DNA of 64,000 nt, from contig NZ_CP071463.1 of the NCBI RefSeq assembly GCF_017352095.1, positions 558,001 to 622,000 on the forward strand. Direction: 5' to 3'. This document shows positions 43,699-53,212 of the stretch, one piece after another. The notes beneath the pieces were generated by a model, which saw only the letters and a list, made by a program, of their open reading frames with translations, did no database searches and had not been told where the DNA came from. This DNA is from Natrinema longum. Its GTDB lineage: Archaea > Halobacteriota > Halobacteria > Halobacteriales > Natrialbaceae. A program made the translations under genes and the position numbers. The number at the start of each line of letters is the position of its first letter. Position 1 is the first letter of the stretch.

Positions 43699-45771
43699 TT
43701 AGTCTTCCATCTCGGCTTTGGCGACCTCCGCGCCGGCGAACTCGAGCACCTCCTTGGCTCCACCTTCGGAGTACCCCTGTTCGATCAGTGCGTCGATCCA
43801 CGCGGAGCGTTCGTCGTCGTCGAACTCGTTGGCGCTGACCAGCGCGGAGAAGTTGATGTTGTGCTTCTTGTCCTCCCAGAGCTTGCGCTCGAGGGCACGG
43901 CGCAGGCGCTCGTTGTCCTGGGGATTGAACGCCTCGCCCTCGCGGGCGCGTCGGGAGACCCAGTTGCTCACCTCCTGTCGGAAGTCCTCCTTGCGGTCCT
44001 CGGGGATGTCGAGTTTCTCCTCGACCGAGCGCAGGAAGGTCTCGTCGGGTTCCTGCTCGCGGCCCGTGAGTTCGTCCTCGATCGTGTCGTCGTCGATGTA
44101 GGCCATCACGTGATCCATGTACTTCTCGCCCTGGCGCTGGATCTCGTCGATGTCGTAGGCCAAGGCGTGGCGGACGTCCTCGATGGCGCGTTCCTTGTAC
44201 TCCTCGCGGACCGTCTCGAGGTAGCGGTAGTACTGCTCGAAGTTGTCTTCGGGAATCGAGCCGTGGTGCTCTAAGTTCTCCTCGAAGAAGTTGAACACAG
44301 TAAGCGGCGAGAGGAACCCGCGCTGGCGGTGTTTCGAGTCCATGATCGCCTCGGCGATCTCGTCCCCGATGAAGCGAGGCGAGATCCCGACCATCCCCTC
44401 GCCGATCTCGGCTTTCGCGGCGGCTTCGTCGCGAAGCTTCTTGATGTCGATGTCGTCGCCTTCGTCGATCTCGCCGTTGTACGCTTTCGCCTTCGAGAGC
44501 AGTCCGACGGTCTCGGTGTCGGGTTCCTCGATCCGCGTGAGGACGCCAAACAGCCCCGCCATCTCTAAGGTGTGTGGCTCGACGTTGATGTCGGGGACGT
44601 CGGCGTTGTTGAGCATCTTCTCGTAGATGTTGGCCTCGTCCTCGTAGGAGAGGACGTAGGGGAAGTCGATCCGCTTGGTGCGGTCGTTGAACGCTTCCAT
44701 CTTCTCGTCGCCCTTCTTGTCCTTGTACTCGGGCATGTTGGTGCGGCCGACGATCACCTGGTCGATGTCGATCCGGGGGTTGTTCTTCGGCTTGATCGTC
44801 TGTTCCTGGGTGGCGTGCAGGAAGTCATAGAGGAACTCCCGCTGGAGTTTCAGGAGTTCCTCGCCGGAGAAGATGCCGCGGTTCGCGTTACAGAACGCCC
44901 CCGAGTAGTCGAAGGCTCGCGGGTCGCTCTCGCCGTAGATGGCGATCTTCGAGTAGTTGACGTCGCCGGTGAGTTCGGTCTCGTCCTGGTTCTTCTTGTC
45001 TTTGGGTTCGAAGGTCTCCAGCCCCTGCCGTTTGTTCTCGTCGGCGACGAAGCGGACGATCTCGACGTGGTTCTCCAGAACCTGCTGGAGGTCGTCGTCG
45101 TAGTACGCCAGCAGCCGATCCATGTAGAACTCGCTTTCGGGGTCCAGGGACTGCTCGTTTTGAATCGTGTACGGGGCGTCCAAGTTCTCGTTGAGATCGT
45201 CGATGACCCGCTGGCGCTGCTCGAGGGGGAGGAGGACGAGCGGATCCTGATTCATCGGTGACCGGACGGTGTCGTCGGCTGGATCCTGATCCTGAATGAC
45301 GTCACAGAGGTTGATCCACCGGAAGGTGTACATCCGGCCGTCGTCCCGGAGCGTGTAGTCCTCGAAATACGTGCGGACCTGCTTGTCGAAGTGGGATTTC
45401 CCCGACCCGACCGGACCCAGCAGGAGCTTGATCCGGCGTTCGGGCCCGAGTCGGCGGGCCCCCGATTTCACCTTGTTGACGAACTCGTGGATCGACTGGT
45501 GGATTACCTTCCCGTAGAAGGTGTTCTCGCCGTCGTTCAACGGATCCTCGCTCGCGAGCTGGTACTCGACCATGCCCTCGGTCTCGTCGTAGGTCGTCCC
45601 GTAGTAGTCGAACATGTCCGCGACGCGCTGGTGGGCGTTGCGGGCCACCTTCGGGTCCTCGTAGACCTCCTCTAGGTACCAGTCGAAGGACTTGGTTTCC
45701 CGCAGGTCTGCGGGCATCGATTCCTTGTAGTCCGTACTGAGCTGCTCGAGTGTTTCGATATCACCGGTCAT
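43699..45771 (-). CDS. prkA: PrkA-family AAA serine protein kinase (first copy)
   Basis: 690 residues. AAA domain with Walker A LLGPVGSGKSHF (about residue 130), then the PrkA C-terminal domain (KDKKGDEKMEAFNDRTKRIDFPY, YEDEANIYEKML). First gene of prkA-prkA-DUF444-spoVR. ATG at 45771 (MTGDIETLEQL) is chosen because the frame further up reads as non-PrkA sequence. Bacterial PrkA acts in nitrogen- or stress-signalling; protein kinase activity in archaea is unproven. Confidence 0.93.
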   Translation of the reverse strand: MTGDIETLEQLSTDYKESMPADLRETKSFDWYLEEVYEDPKVARNAHQRVADMFDYYGTTYDETEGMVEYQLASEDPLNDGENTFYGKVIHQSIHEFVNKVKSGARRLGPERRIKLLLGPVGSGKSHFDKQVRTYFEDYTLRDDGRMYTFRWINLCDVIQDQDPADDTVRSPMNQDPLVLLPLEQRQRVIDDLNENLDAPYTIQNEQSLDPESEFYMDRLLAYYDDDLQQVLENHVEIVRFVADENKRQGLETFEPKDKKNQDETELTGDVNYSKIAIYGESDPRAFDYSGAFCNANRGIFSGEELLKLQREFLYDFLHATQEQTIKPKNNPRIDIDQVIVGRTNMPEYKDKKGDEKMEAFNDRTKRIDFPYVLSYEDEANIYEKMLNNADVPDINVEPHTLEMAGLFGVLTRIEEPDTETVGLLSKAKAYNGEIDEGDDIDIKKLRDEAAAKAEIGEGMVGISPRFIGDEIAEAIMDSKHRQRGFLSPLTVFNFFEENLEHHGSIPEDNFEQYYRYLETVREEYKERAIEDVRHALAYDIDEIQRQGEKYMDHVMAYIDDDTIEDELTGREQEPDETFLRSVEEKLDIPEDRKEDFRQEVSNWVSRRAREGEAFNPQDNERLRRALERKLWEDKKHNINFSALVSANEFDDDERSAWIDALIEQGYSEGGAKEVLEFAGAEVAKAEMED

Positions 45772-45958
45772 GGTATCGTTGGTTGCGGGGGTCCCCCCTC
45801 TTCGGTGTAGTCGTTCGACCAGCCGTGGCACCACGTGGCCGAACCGTCGGAATCCGTCGCCTCGCGTCACCCGGCGTGAACGCGCAGTACTCGTCGATCT
45901 CCTCGAACGGGCGTCCGAGGAGCGTAACCCAATCGCGGGCGGCGTATTGTCGTGTCAT
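45761..45958 (-). CDS. possible small leader ORF before prkA
   Basis: 65 codons from ATG 45958, ending 11 bases inside prkA. The first half (RDWVTLLGRPFEEIDEY) has a coding look, the second half is basic and less so. If real it is a short protein or translational leader coupled to prkA. Coding status uncertain. Confidence 0.3.
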   Translation of the reverse strand: MTRQYAARDWVTLLGRPFEEIDEYCAFTPGDARRRIPTVRPRGATAGRTTTPKRGDPRNQRYHDR

Positions 45959-46298
45959 ATGCCGTTTTTCACCACGTCACGTTGCGCGACACCCCTCGAG
46001 GTCTCGAGCAACGATGCGCCGGGGACGGGCGCGGAGTGGATCGGTCCGGCAAGCGGATACCGATAGTATTTAATGAGTGAGTAATCCAGCCACTTAACCT
46101 TAGCCCCAAAAGGTATTTACCAGAATTTTGTTTCGAGGAGATACTTGGAGAATAATATACTGGTGTGGTGTAACATGCACCACATTCGGCGGACGCGGGC
46201 ATAAGTTGCCGGCCTGCAGCGTCCACGTCGGCTCGCGCGCGCTGTCGGACGGCCGCGGTGACGACGGGAATTTACGGTCGGCGGTCGTACGGACGGCC
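45959..46298. other. divergent promoter region, AT-rich
   Basis: Between the prkA cluster and the DUF5820 gene. Contains a minus-strand TATA-like ATTAAATAC near 46063-46072, which could start the prkA transcript with a long (about 270-base) leader, and an AT-rich tract at 46085-46160. No gene seen. Confidence 0.5.
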
Positions 46299-46721
46299 AT
46301 GTCGGACCCGGCGACAAACGACGGCGTGGACCGCTCGAGGCTGCCCGATGGCTGGACGGTCTGGAGCGAGGGCGAGCACGGACGGCTCGTGCTCGCGTAC
46401 CGCCCGGACGTCTTCGACGGCGGGGAGTTTCCCGCAGCGTGTTTGCCGACGCTGTATCTCACCCACGGCAAGCGGACCCGCCGCCCCGGCGTCAACCCTG
46501 CCGATACCGCCGACGCCGAGGACTGGTTCGTCACCCTCTATCTCGAGCCGGACGTCTCGCTCGACGAGACGCTGCGATTCCCGACGCGGGGGGCGGCACT
46601 CGAGCGGACCGTGGAACTCGCGCGGGCGTTCGACGACGGCGAGATCGCGTATCGGGAGCTGTATCAGGTCCCTCGTGAGGCGTACTTCGACCGGCTCGAC
46701 AAACTCACGGGCGGCGAGTAA
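46299..46721 (+). CDS. DUF5820 family protein
   Basis: 140 residues. Haloarchaeal family recognised by LPDGWTVWSEGEHGRLVLAYRPDVF, CLPTLYLTHGKRTRRPG and WFVTLYLEPDV. Function unknown. A TATA-like AATTTAC at 46269-46275 is 27 bp before the ATG at 46299, which rules out the longer upstream frame. Confidence 0.82.
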   Translation: MSDPATNDGVDRSRLPDGWTVWSEGEHGRLVLAYRPDVFDGGEFPAACLPTLYLTHGKRTRRPGVNPADTADAEDWFVTLYLEPDVSLDETLRFPTRGAALERTVELARAFDDGEIAYRELYQVPREAYFDRLDKLTGGE

Positions 46722-46779
46722 CCCGGGTCGTGGCCGACGGGACGTGACGCTTAACCGCCGGTGGCAACTACCGGGAACC

Positions 46780-47226
46780 ATGTCGACCGTTACGCTCATC
46801 GGGTCTCGGCTGGCCGAACCGGGAACCGAGTTCGTCTACGAGGGCGAAGCCGACGCCTGTGCCGGCTGTCCCTACCGGAGCCAGTGTCTCAACCTCTCTC
46901 AGGGGACGAAATACCGTATCACGTCCATCCGCGAGAACGCCCAGACCCTCGAGTGTGCCATCCACGACGGCGGGGTTCGCGCCGTGGAGGTCGAACCGGT
47001 CACCGCGCGTGCGAACATCACCTCGAAGGGCGCGTTCGCCGGCAGCAAAACGAGTCTTCCCGGTCCCTGTCCCTACGTCGAGTGTCCGAGCCACGAGTAC
47101 TGCGAACCCGACGGCATCGAGTTCGACGAGGAGTATCGCATCGAAGCGATCATCGGCGAGCCGCCACACGAGGTCTGTCACCTCGATCGGTCGCTCGAAC
47201 TGGTCGAACTGAATACCGACGACTGA
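46780..47226 (+). CDS. UPF0179 family protein
   Basis: 148 residues. Conserved archaeal family with eight cysteines in CAGCPYRSQC, LECAI, CPYVECPSHEYC and EVCHLD, a pattern suited to zinc or iron-sulfur binding. Function unknown. CTTAAC at 46750-46755 is 27 bp upstream of the ATG. Confidence 0.9.
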   Translation: MSTVTLIGSRLAEPGTEFVYEGEADACAGCPYRSQCLNLSQGTKYRITSIRENAQTLECAIHDGGVRAVEVEPVTARANITSKGAFAGSKTSLPGPCPYVECPSHEYCEPDGIEFDEEYRIEAIIGEPPHEVCHLDRSLELVELNTDD

Positions 47227-47409
47227 GACGCTGTCCCAACGCGCCCGCGAACCCGACCTCGAGGCTGCCACAGAACCGACGGACCGAGCCATCGCTATCG
47301 TAGTGAAGCCGATGAAAACCCGTGTGAGCGACCGATCTCGTCCTCGAGGCAGTCTCCTCGCTCGTGGGGTCAGCCGGACCCGTTTCCCGTGACCGAACGG
47401 ACCGACCGG

Positions 47410-49677
47410 TTACTGGAAGGTCCGTCCGAGCTGTTCGTCCTGTCCCTCTCCGGGTTCGGCCTGCTGGAGCTTTTCTTCGAGTTCCTCGTACTCCTCGCGG
47501 GTTTCGGGGGTGACGCTCGGCTTGACTTCCTCGAGCGCGTGCTCGAAGTGCTCGCGGCCGATGCGGACGTTTCCGAGGGTGTCGTTCATGTCCTCGGGGT
47601 CGACCGAGTTGATGAATTCGCGGCTGGCGGCCATCGAGGCCTCGCGGCAGAGCGCCTCGATGTCGGCACCGACGTAGCCCTCCGTCTTGCCCGCGAGCCA
47701 CTCGAGGTCGACGGACTCGGCCAGCGGCTTGTTGCGGGTGTGGACGTCGAAGATCTTCTTGCGACCGTCCTCGTCGGGAACCGGCACGTGGACGTGGCGG
47801 TCGAGGCGACCGGGGCGCAGCAGGGCGCTGTCGATTAGGTCCGGCCGGTTGGTCGTCGCGATGACGACGACGTCCTCGAGCTCCTCGAGCCCATCGAGCT
47901 CGGTCAGGAGCTGGGAGACGACGCGTTCGCCGACGCCGGAGTCGCCCTGGCGTTGGCCGCGTTCGCCCGCGATCGAGTCGATCTCGTCGAAGAAGATCAC
48001 GGTCGGCGCGTTCGACCGGGCCTTCTCGAAGACCTCGCGGACGCCCTTCTCGGACTCGCCGACGTACTTGTTCAGCAACTCGGGTCCCTTGATCGAGATG
48101 AAGTTCGACTGGGCCTCGTTGGCGACGGCCTTCGCGAGCAGGGTCTTCCCGGTGCCCGGCGGACCGTACATGAGGACGCCTTTGGCGGCCTGCATGTCCA
48201 GTTGCTCGAACACGTCGGGGTAGTCGAGTGGCCACTGGATCGTCTCGCGGAGTCGCTCTTTGGTGTCCTCGAGGCCGCCGACGTCGTTCCAGGTGACGTC
48301 GGGGACTTCGACGAAGACCTCCCGCATCGCGGAGGGTTGAATGCCCTTGAGCGCCTCCTTGAAGTCACCTTCAGTGACCTGCAGGGACTCGAGGACGTCG
48401 GCGTCGATCTCCTGGGACTCGAGGTCGAGGTCGGGGCGGATCCGCCGGAGCGCGTTCATCGCGCTCTCGCGGGCCAGCGACTCGAGGTCGGCTCCCACGA
48501 AGCCGTGGGTATTTTCGGCGTATTGCTCGAGGTCGATCCCTTCGTCGAGGGGCATCCCCCGGGTGTGGACCTGCAGGATCTCCTTGCGGCCCTCCTTGTC
48601 GGGGACGCCGATCTCGATCTCGCGGTCGAATCGGCCGCCACGCCGGAGCGCGGGATCGATGTCGTCGACGCGGTTGGTCGCCGCGATGACCGTCACCCGG
48701 CCCCGTTCCTCGAGGCCGTCCATCAGGCTGAGCAGTTGGGCCACGACGCGTCGTTCGACGTCGCCGCCGGCGTCCTCGCGTTTCGCCGCGATCGAGTCGA
48801 GTTCGTCGATGAAGACGATCGCGGGGGCGTTCTCCTCGGCTTCTTCGAAGACCTCGCGGAGCTTCTCCTCGCTCTCGCCGTAATACTTCGACATGATCTC
48901 CGGGCCGGAGATCGTCTCGAAGTGGGCGTCGATCTCGTTGGCGACGGCCTTGGCCATCAGGGTCTTCCCGGTCCCCGGTGGGCCGTGCAGGAGGACACCT
49001 TTGGGCGGCTCGATGCCCAACTGCTGGAACAGCTCGGGGTGGCGCATCGGCAGTTCGATCATCTCGCGGACCTGGTCGAGTTCGTTGTCCAGGCCGCCGA
49101 TGTCCTCGTAGGTGACGTTCGGGACGCCGTCGGCAGAGGCGGGGCCGCCGGAGCTCACCTGCTCGGCGGGCGTCTCGGAGACTTCGATGCTCGTCGAGTC
49201 CGTGATGACGACGGTTCCCGACGGCGAGGTGCTCGCGATCTTCAGCGGAACCGACTGACCGGAACTGGCCATCGGCCCAAAGGAGAGCGAGAACGGTACC
49301 GTCTGCCCCTCAGTGACGGCCTGTCCGCTCAGCTTGTCGCGGACGAGTGGACCGATATCGCCGCGGATCCGCAGGTTCTGTGGGAGTGCGACGGTGACCG
49401 ATTTGGCGGGTTTGACGTCCGCCGGTTCGATACTGACGTTGTCGTCGATCCCGACGTCGGCCTCCTGGCGCAGGCGGCCGTCGATGCGGACGATACCGCG
49501 TCCCTCGTCTTCGGGGTAGCCGGGCCAGACGCGAGCGACGGCCTGTCCGTCGCCGTTGCCCGAGATAACGACGTAATCTCCGTTCTCGAGGTCGAGTTCG
49601 GTCATCGAGACACGGTCGATCGCGGCCAGTCCGCGACCCGCGTCCTTTTGCTTCAGTGGTTTTACAGTAAGTTTCAT
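47410..49677 (-). CDS. cdcH: Cdc48-type AAA+ ATPase CdcH
   Basis: 755 residues. N-terminal double-psi barrel domain (1-170), then two AAA modules: D1 with Walker A GPPGTGKT at 232-239 and Walker B DELDS; D2 with Walker A near residue 505 and Walker B DEIDS. The archaeal VCP/p97 homolog, an unfoldase that can feed the 20S proteasome. The C-terminus ([24 protein letters not shown]) is acidic. Overlaps the small gene before it by four bases. Confidence 0.96.
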   Translation of the reverse strand: MKLTVKPLKQKDAGRGLAAIDRVSMTELDLENGDYVVISGNGDGQAVARVWPGYPEDEGRGIVRIDGRLRQEADVGIDDNVSIEPADVKPAKSVTVALPQNLRIRGDIGPLVRDKLSGQAVTEGQTVPFSLSFGPMASSGQSVPLKIASTSPSGTVVITDSTSIEVSETPAEQVSSGGPASADGVPNVTYEDIGGLDNELDQVREMIELPMRHPELFQQLGIEPPKGVLLHGPPGTGKTLMAKAVANEIDAHFETISGPEIMSKYYGESEEKLREVFEEAEENAPAIVFIDELDSIAAKREDAGGDVERRVVAQLLSLMDGLEERGRVTVIAATNRVDDIDPALRRGGRFDREIEIGVPDKEGRKEILQVHTRGMPLDEGIDLEQYAENTHGFVGADLESLARESAMNALRRIRPDLDLESQEIDADVLESLQVTEGDFKEALKGIQPSAMREVFVEVPDVTWNDVGGLEDTKERLRETIQWPLDYPDVFEQLDMQAAKGVLMYGPPGTGKTLLAKAVANEAQSNFISIKGPELLNKYVGESEKGVREVFEKARSNAPTVIFFDEIDSIAGERGQRQGDSGVGERVVSQLLTELDGLEELEDVVVIATTNRPDLIDSALLRPGRLDRHVHVPVPDEDGRKKIFDVHTRNKPLAESVDLEWLAGKTEGYVGADIEALCREASMAASREFINSVDPEDMNDTLGNVRIGREHFEHALEEVKPSVTPETREEYEELEEKLQQAEPGEGQDEQLGRTFQ

Positions 49678-49922
49678 CGGTCTGCCTCCAGTTCGATAGT
49701 GAGAACGCCGTTTTTCATAAACGTGTGCGCGGTCTCGGTATTCGCAGGGAGATCGATCTCGTGTTGGTCGTCATCGAGGACGATAATAACCGTATCGTCG
49801 ACGAGATCGACCGAGGCGTCGGCCGCGTCGGTACCGAAGTCGACAGCCATCACCGTGCTGTCGTCGTACTCGTATCGACGGGCCACCTGCCCCTCTTCGG
49901 GGGTGAATTGGTCGAGAGTCAT
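49674..49922 (-). CDS. Hsp20-like small protein coupled to cdcH (DUF7127)
   Basis: 82 residues. Reads as a single alpha-crystallin-type beta-sandwich: [44 protein letters not shown], and the C-terminal strand [11 protein letters not shown] typical of Hsp20. No flanking arms of a true small heat-shock protein. Overlaps the cdcH start (ATGA), so it is translated with the unfoldase and may be a substrate adaptor. Confidence 0.8.
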   Translation of the reverse strand: MTLDQFTPEEGQVARRYEYDDSTVMAVDFGTDAADASVDLVDDTVIIVLDDDQHEIDLPANTETAHTFMKNGVLTIELEADR

Positions 49923-49953
49923 GCTGTAACTAACCCAAAGTAAGCACCAGGAC

Positions 49954-49961
49954 TATATAAA
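49954..49961 (-). promoter_or_regulatory. TATA box of cdcH operon
   Basis: TTTATATA on the minus strand with an A-rich BRE-like CAAAAGG just upstream, 32-39 bp before the ATG at 49922; one of the strongest boxes in the window. Confidence 0.75.
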
Positions 49962-50122
49962 CCTTTTGCAGGCTGATCGCATGAGGGCGCGGTAGTCGAT
50001 ACGAAGCTGATTGTTCGTGGTCCACAGTGAAATTCGCGAGCAGCCATGCGGAGATAGCGACCGTTGGGTCGGACGGACCGTATCCTCGTTGCTGGCGTGC
50101 TCCGGTCGCAACTGTCTCGAGT

Positions 50123-50130
50123 CTTTATAC
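50123..50130 (+). promoter_or_regulatory. TATA box of hydrolase gene
   Basis: CTTTATAC centred 27 bp before the ATG at 50154; decides that start against the longer frame. Confidence 0.65.
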
Positions 50131-50153
50131 CTGTCCCGGTCGTGAGACTCCGT

Positions 50154-50951
50154 ATGGAGACGGTATCACATCACGGTCGAGAGACGGCATACGACGTCAG
50201 TGATCGAGGTGGTGAGGGCCCCCCGATCTGTTGTGTTCACGGGAGTGGGAGATCGGGAGAGATGTGGAACGGACAACGGGCGCTTGCAGAGGCCCATCCG
50301 ATCGTCACGATCGATCTCAGCGGTCACGGCCAGTCGGACGATATCAACGCGAGCGCCGGATACACGACGTTATCGGCGTACGCCGACGACGTGTTGGCCG
50401 TCGCGGAGGCGACGGACGCGGAGATCCTCGTCGGAAACTCGCTTGGCGGTGCCGTCGTTCTGCAGATCCTGCTCGAGCGTCCGTTCGATCCCGAAGCAGC
50501 CGTGCTGACGGGAACCGGCGCGCGACTCGGCGTCCTGGACGATCTGTTGGCGTGGCTCGAGTCCGACTTCGAGCGGGCCGTCGAGTTCCTGCATGGCCCG
50601 GATCGACTCTTCCACGACCCCGATCCGGAAATCCGGGAGCGATCGATGGAACGGATGGACGACTGCGGACAGGCGGTCACGCGTCGGGACTTCCTGACCT
50701 GCCACCAGTTCGACGTCCGCGATCGAATCGACGAGATCGATACGCCCACGCTCGTAGCGTACGGGGAGTACGATCAGCTGACGCCGCCGTGGTTTCACGA
50801 GTATCTCGCCGACGAAATCGACGATGCCGGGCTGGCCGAACTCGAGGACGCGGCACATCTGGCGATGATCGAGCAGTCTGCGGCGTTCAACGGAGTCGTC
50901 GAGGAGTTTCTGGCGGGACTCGATGCCGATCGGAACCGAGACTGGTACTAG
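50154..50951 (+). CDS. alpha/beta-fold hydrolase
   Basis: 265 residues. Nucleophile elbow GNSLGG, oxyanion region VHGSGRSGEMW, GHGQSD after it, acid in GEYDQL, and catalytic His in DAAHLAM. A typical small esterase or epoxide/lactone hydrolase; no substrate-defining lid motif is visible. Confidence 0.9.
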   Translation: METVSHHGRETAYDVSDRGGEGPPICCVHGSGRSGEMWNGQRALAEAHPIVTIDLSGHGQSDDINASAGYTTLSAYADDVLAVAEATDAEILVGNSLGGAVVLQILLERPFDPEAAVLTGTGARLGVLDDLLAWLESDFERAVEFLHGPDRLFHDPDPEIRERSMERMDDCGQAVTRRDFLTCHQFDVRDRIDEIDTPTLVAYGEYDQLTPPWFHEYLADEIDDAGLAELEDAAHLAMIEQSAAFNGVVEEFLAGLDADRNRDWY

Positions 50952-51070
50952 ACTGCACGGACAGGGAGGCGACCGAGCCGTTCCCGCGGCTGACGGGCAG
51001 TATCAAAGCGGGTCGATCCCCAGTACCCTCACCGTAGGTTTCCGAGCGACGGACGGCCACCGTCGGCGGG

Positions 51071-51268
51071 TTACCTGCTCCCCTCGAGCGCGACGAACGA
51101 ATCGGCGGTTGCCGCGATCCATTGCGTCGATGTCGCGTCTTCGCCGACCGCTCGCGGAAAGATCGTACAGACTGCGATGCCGGCCCGTTCGACGGTCACG
51201 TGTTGGAGCCCCGCGGCGTGATCGGTCTCCGAGTCGCGGTCGCAGGTGTCCCTCGATGAGTGTGACAT
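51071..51268 (-). CDS. DUF7511 family small protein
   Basis: 65 residues. The SDHAAGLQHVTVERAGIAVCTIFPRA pattern (here TDHAAGLQHVTVERAG) and WIAATADSFVALE are the family signature. Function unknown; widespread in haloarchaea. TATA-like ATAAAAC about 30 bp upstream on the minus strand. Confidence 0.78.
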   Translation of the reverse strand: MSHSSRDTCDRDSETDHAAGLQHVTVERAGIAVCTIFPRAVGEDATSTQWIAATADSFVALEGSR

Positions 51269-51476
51269 GGTATCGGTTTCCGCCGTTCGGTTTCGTTTTA
51301 TGCCTGCACGTCATATAAATACTGCCACTGAGCATAGAATGAGAGTATATACTATATCAGTTCCCTAGTATTCCGTGTCCGTGGCGGGATCGTCGAACGG
51401 ATTCACTGCTGGGGCGATACCAGCCCGATCGAACCGGCTTTCCAAGCCGGAGACGGTGTGCCGCTCCGACCTCGGC

Positions 51477-52289
51477 TCAGTAAATCTCCTCGAGGTCGCT
51501 CTCCTCGTGGCTGTGTTCGTCGGCGGGGAACTCGCCGGATTCGACCGCCGAGACGTACTCGCCGACCGCGGATTCCATCTCCGCTCGGACGTTCCCGAAC
51601 TGTTTCGAGAACGACGGCGACCACTCGCTGAGCCCGACCGCGTCGTCGACCACGAGTACCTGTCCGTCGCAGTCCGGGCCGGCACCGATCCCGATCGTCG
51701 GAATCTCCAGTGCCGCCGTCACGTCGGCCGCCAGGTTCGACGGCACGTGCTCGAGGACGAGCGAGAACACGCCGGCCGCCTCGTGAGCCTCGGCCAGCTC
51801 GAGGATGCGTTCGGCGGCCTCCTGGTCCGTCCCCTGTCGGGGATAGCCGCCGTACTGGTTGACGTGCTGGGGCGTCAGTCCGAGGTGCCCCATCACGGGA
51901 ATCCCGAGTTCGACCAACTTCTCGGTCAGATCGACGGTGTGGGGCCCACACTCGAGTTTGACGCCGTGAGCCTCCTCCTCTTTGAGCATCCGGCCGGCGT
52001 TCTCGATACTCGCTGCCTCGTCGACGCCGATCGAGAGAAACGGCATGTCGGCGACGACGAGCGCATCGTCGGTCGCCCGTGCGACGGCACCGGTATGACG
52101 GGCCATGTCGTCGACGGTCACCGGAAGCGTCGTCTCGTACCCCAGGCTGGTGTTGCCGAGGCTGTCCCCGACGAGAATGATGTCGACGCCGGCCTCGTCG
52201 ACGATCGACGCCGTGGGTGCGTCGTAGGCCGTCAGCATCGTGATCGGTTCCTCGCCCGCTTTCGCCCTGATATCCCGCACGCTAGGCAT
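51477..52289 (-). CDS. panB: 3-methyl-2-oxobutanoate hydroxymethyltransferase
   Basis: 270 residues. PanB adds a hydroxymethyl group to 2-oxoisovalerate, the first step to pantoate and coenzyme A. Recognised by ITMLTAYDAPTASIVDEAGVDIILVGDS, MGHLGLTPQHVNQYGGY and TIGIGAGPDCDGQVLVVDD. ATG at 52289 (MPSVRDIRAKAG) is preferred; a GTG two codons upstream exists. No panC-like neighbour. Confidence 0.96.
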   Translation of the reverse strand: MPSVRDIRAKAGEEPITMLTAYDAPTASIVDEAGVDIILVGDSLGNTSLGYETTLPVTVDDMARHTGAVARATDDALVVADMPFLSIGVDEAASIENAGRMLKEEEAHGVKLECGPHTVDLTEKLVELGIPVMGHLGLTPQHVNQYGGYPRQGTDQEAAERILELAEAHEAAGVFSLVLEHVPSNLAADVTAALEIPTIGIGAGPDCDGQVLVVDDAVGLSEWSPSFSKQFGNVRAEMESAVGEYVSAVESGEFPADEHSHEESDLEEIY

Positions 52290-52407
52290 ACCCACAGGTT
52301 AGTCTCCGACGATTAAACGTCGTTGTTCTTCGGCTGCCGTCGATCCACCCGTGTTCCCCTCGCGGCGACTCGGCGCGCTTAAGTCGAACGGATGGCCATA
52401 CACGGAC

Positions 52408-52641
52408 GTGCCAGAACCTGTCGAGACGAGTTCGCCCGACGGGGTCGACTACGGCTGGGTAATGCAGACGACGTTCGTCGCAACCATCATCGTCGGGGCA
52501 CCGCTGGTCGCCGTGCTGTCGACGACCGCGACCCTGCCGACCTGGGCCGACCGCGCCGAGTTCGCGATCCGAGTCGCCGCTCCTGTCTGGTTAGTCACAT
52601 CCCTGGTCGTGTTCGCCTACGCGAAACGAAAACGGACGTGA
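52408..52641 (+). CDS. DUF5822 family small membrane protein
   Basis: 77 residues from GTG. Two membrane helices (about 17-38 and 50-72) with DYGWVMQTTFVATIIVG as the family-like motif and a basic C-terminus (AKRKRT). GCTTAAGT at 52378-52385 is 27 bp before the GTG, supporting a leaderless GTG start. Function unknown. Divergent from panB. Confidence 0.75.
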   Translation: MPEPVETSSPDGVDYGWVMQTTFVATIIVGAPLVAVLSTTATLPTWADRAEFAIRVAAPVWLVTSLVVFAYAKRKRT

Positions 52642-52668
52642 CCGACGCGAATACCGCGCCGACGAGTT

Positions 52669-53208
52669 TCAAACGCCCGAGGGACCGTCGCCAACGAACT
52701 CGAAGTCGACACCCGCTCGTTGTGCCGTCTGCCGATCCCGCGCGGAATCCCCGATGAACAGGGCCCCCTCCGGCTCGACGCCGAGTCGACGAACCGTCGC
52801 GAGCAACGGCTCCGGATCGGGCTTCCACGTCCCGACCGTGTCACGCCCGACGACGGCAGCCACTGCCGGCGCGAGCGCGTGTTCCTCGAGCGCGATCCGG
52901 CAGGCTCGCTCGCAGTTCAGCGAGCAGACGCCCGCCGGCAGCGATCGCTCGAGAAGTTCGTCGGCGTGCGTGAGCCGAGTCGAGGTCCGTGCCCCCCTGT
53001 GTTCGTGGGCGGCGATCGCTGACTCGACCTCGGCAGCCAGTCCGACGTCGGACGCGGTCTCGAGCATCTCCCAGAGCCCGTCGCCGGGCGGTTCGACGTT
53101 CGCACGCTCGTAGACGGCGGAGACGTCGACGGCGACGGCGTTCCAGTCGACGTCGAGATCGACGAGGGTCCCGTCGAGATCGTAGACGACTGCGTCGTAC
53201 TCGGTCAC
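52669..53208 (-). CDS. HAD-superfamily phosphatase
   Basis: 179 residues from GTG. Motif I DLDGTL (VVYDLDGTLVDLDVDWNAV), motif III lysine in GTWKPDPEP, motif IV IGDSARD. The cap is small and helical. A phosphoglycolate phosphatase-like enzyme, substrate uncertain. Its 5' end lies four bases from that of the hypothetical gene on the plus strand. Confidence 0.85.
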   Translation of the reverse strand: MTEYDAVVYDLDGTLVDLDVDWNAVAVDVSAVYERANVEPPGDGLWEMLETASDVGLAAEVESAIAAHEHRGARTSTRLTHADELLERSLPAGVCSLNCERACRIALEEHALAPAVAAVVGRDTVGTWKPDPEPLLATVRRLGVEPEGALFIGDSARDRQTAQRAGVDFEFVGDGPSGV

Positions 53209-53212
53209 GACT

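Noticed and set aside
51365..51480. tRNA-Ser-like anticodon arm (CCGGC-TTGGAAA-GCCGG near 51433-51449, minus strand)
   Set aside because: Anticodon stem and loop look right for GGA, but no seven-base acceptor stem, no T-arm that pairs, and no consistent D-arm could be found. The stretch also reads as coding in one frame after panB.
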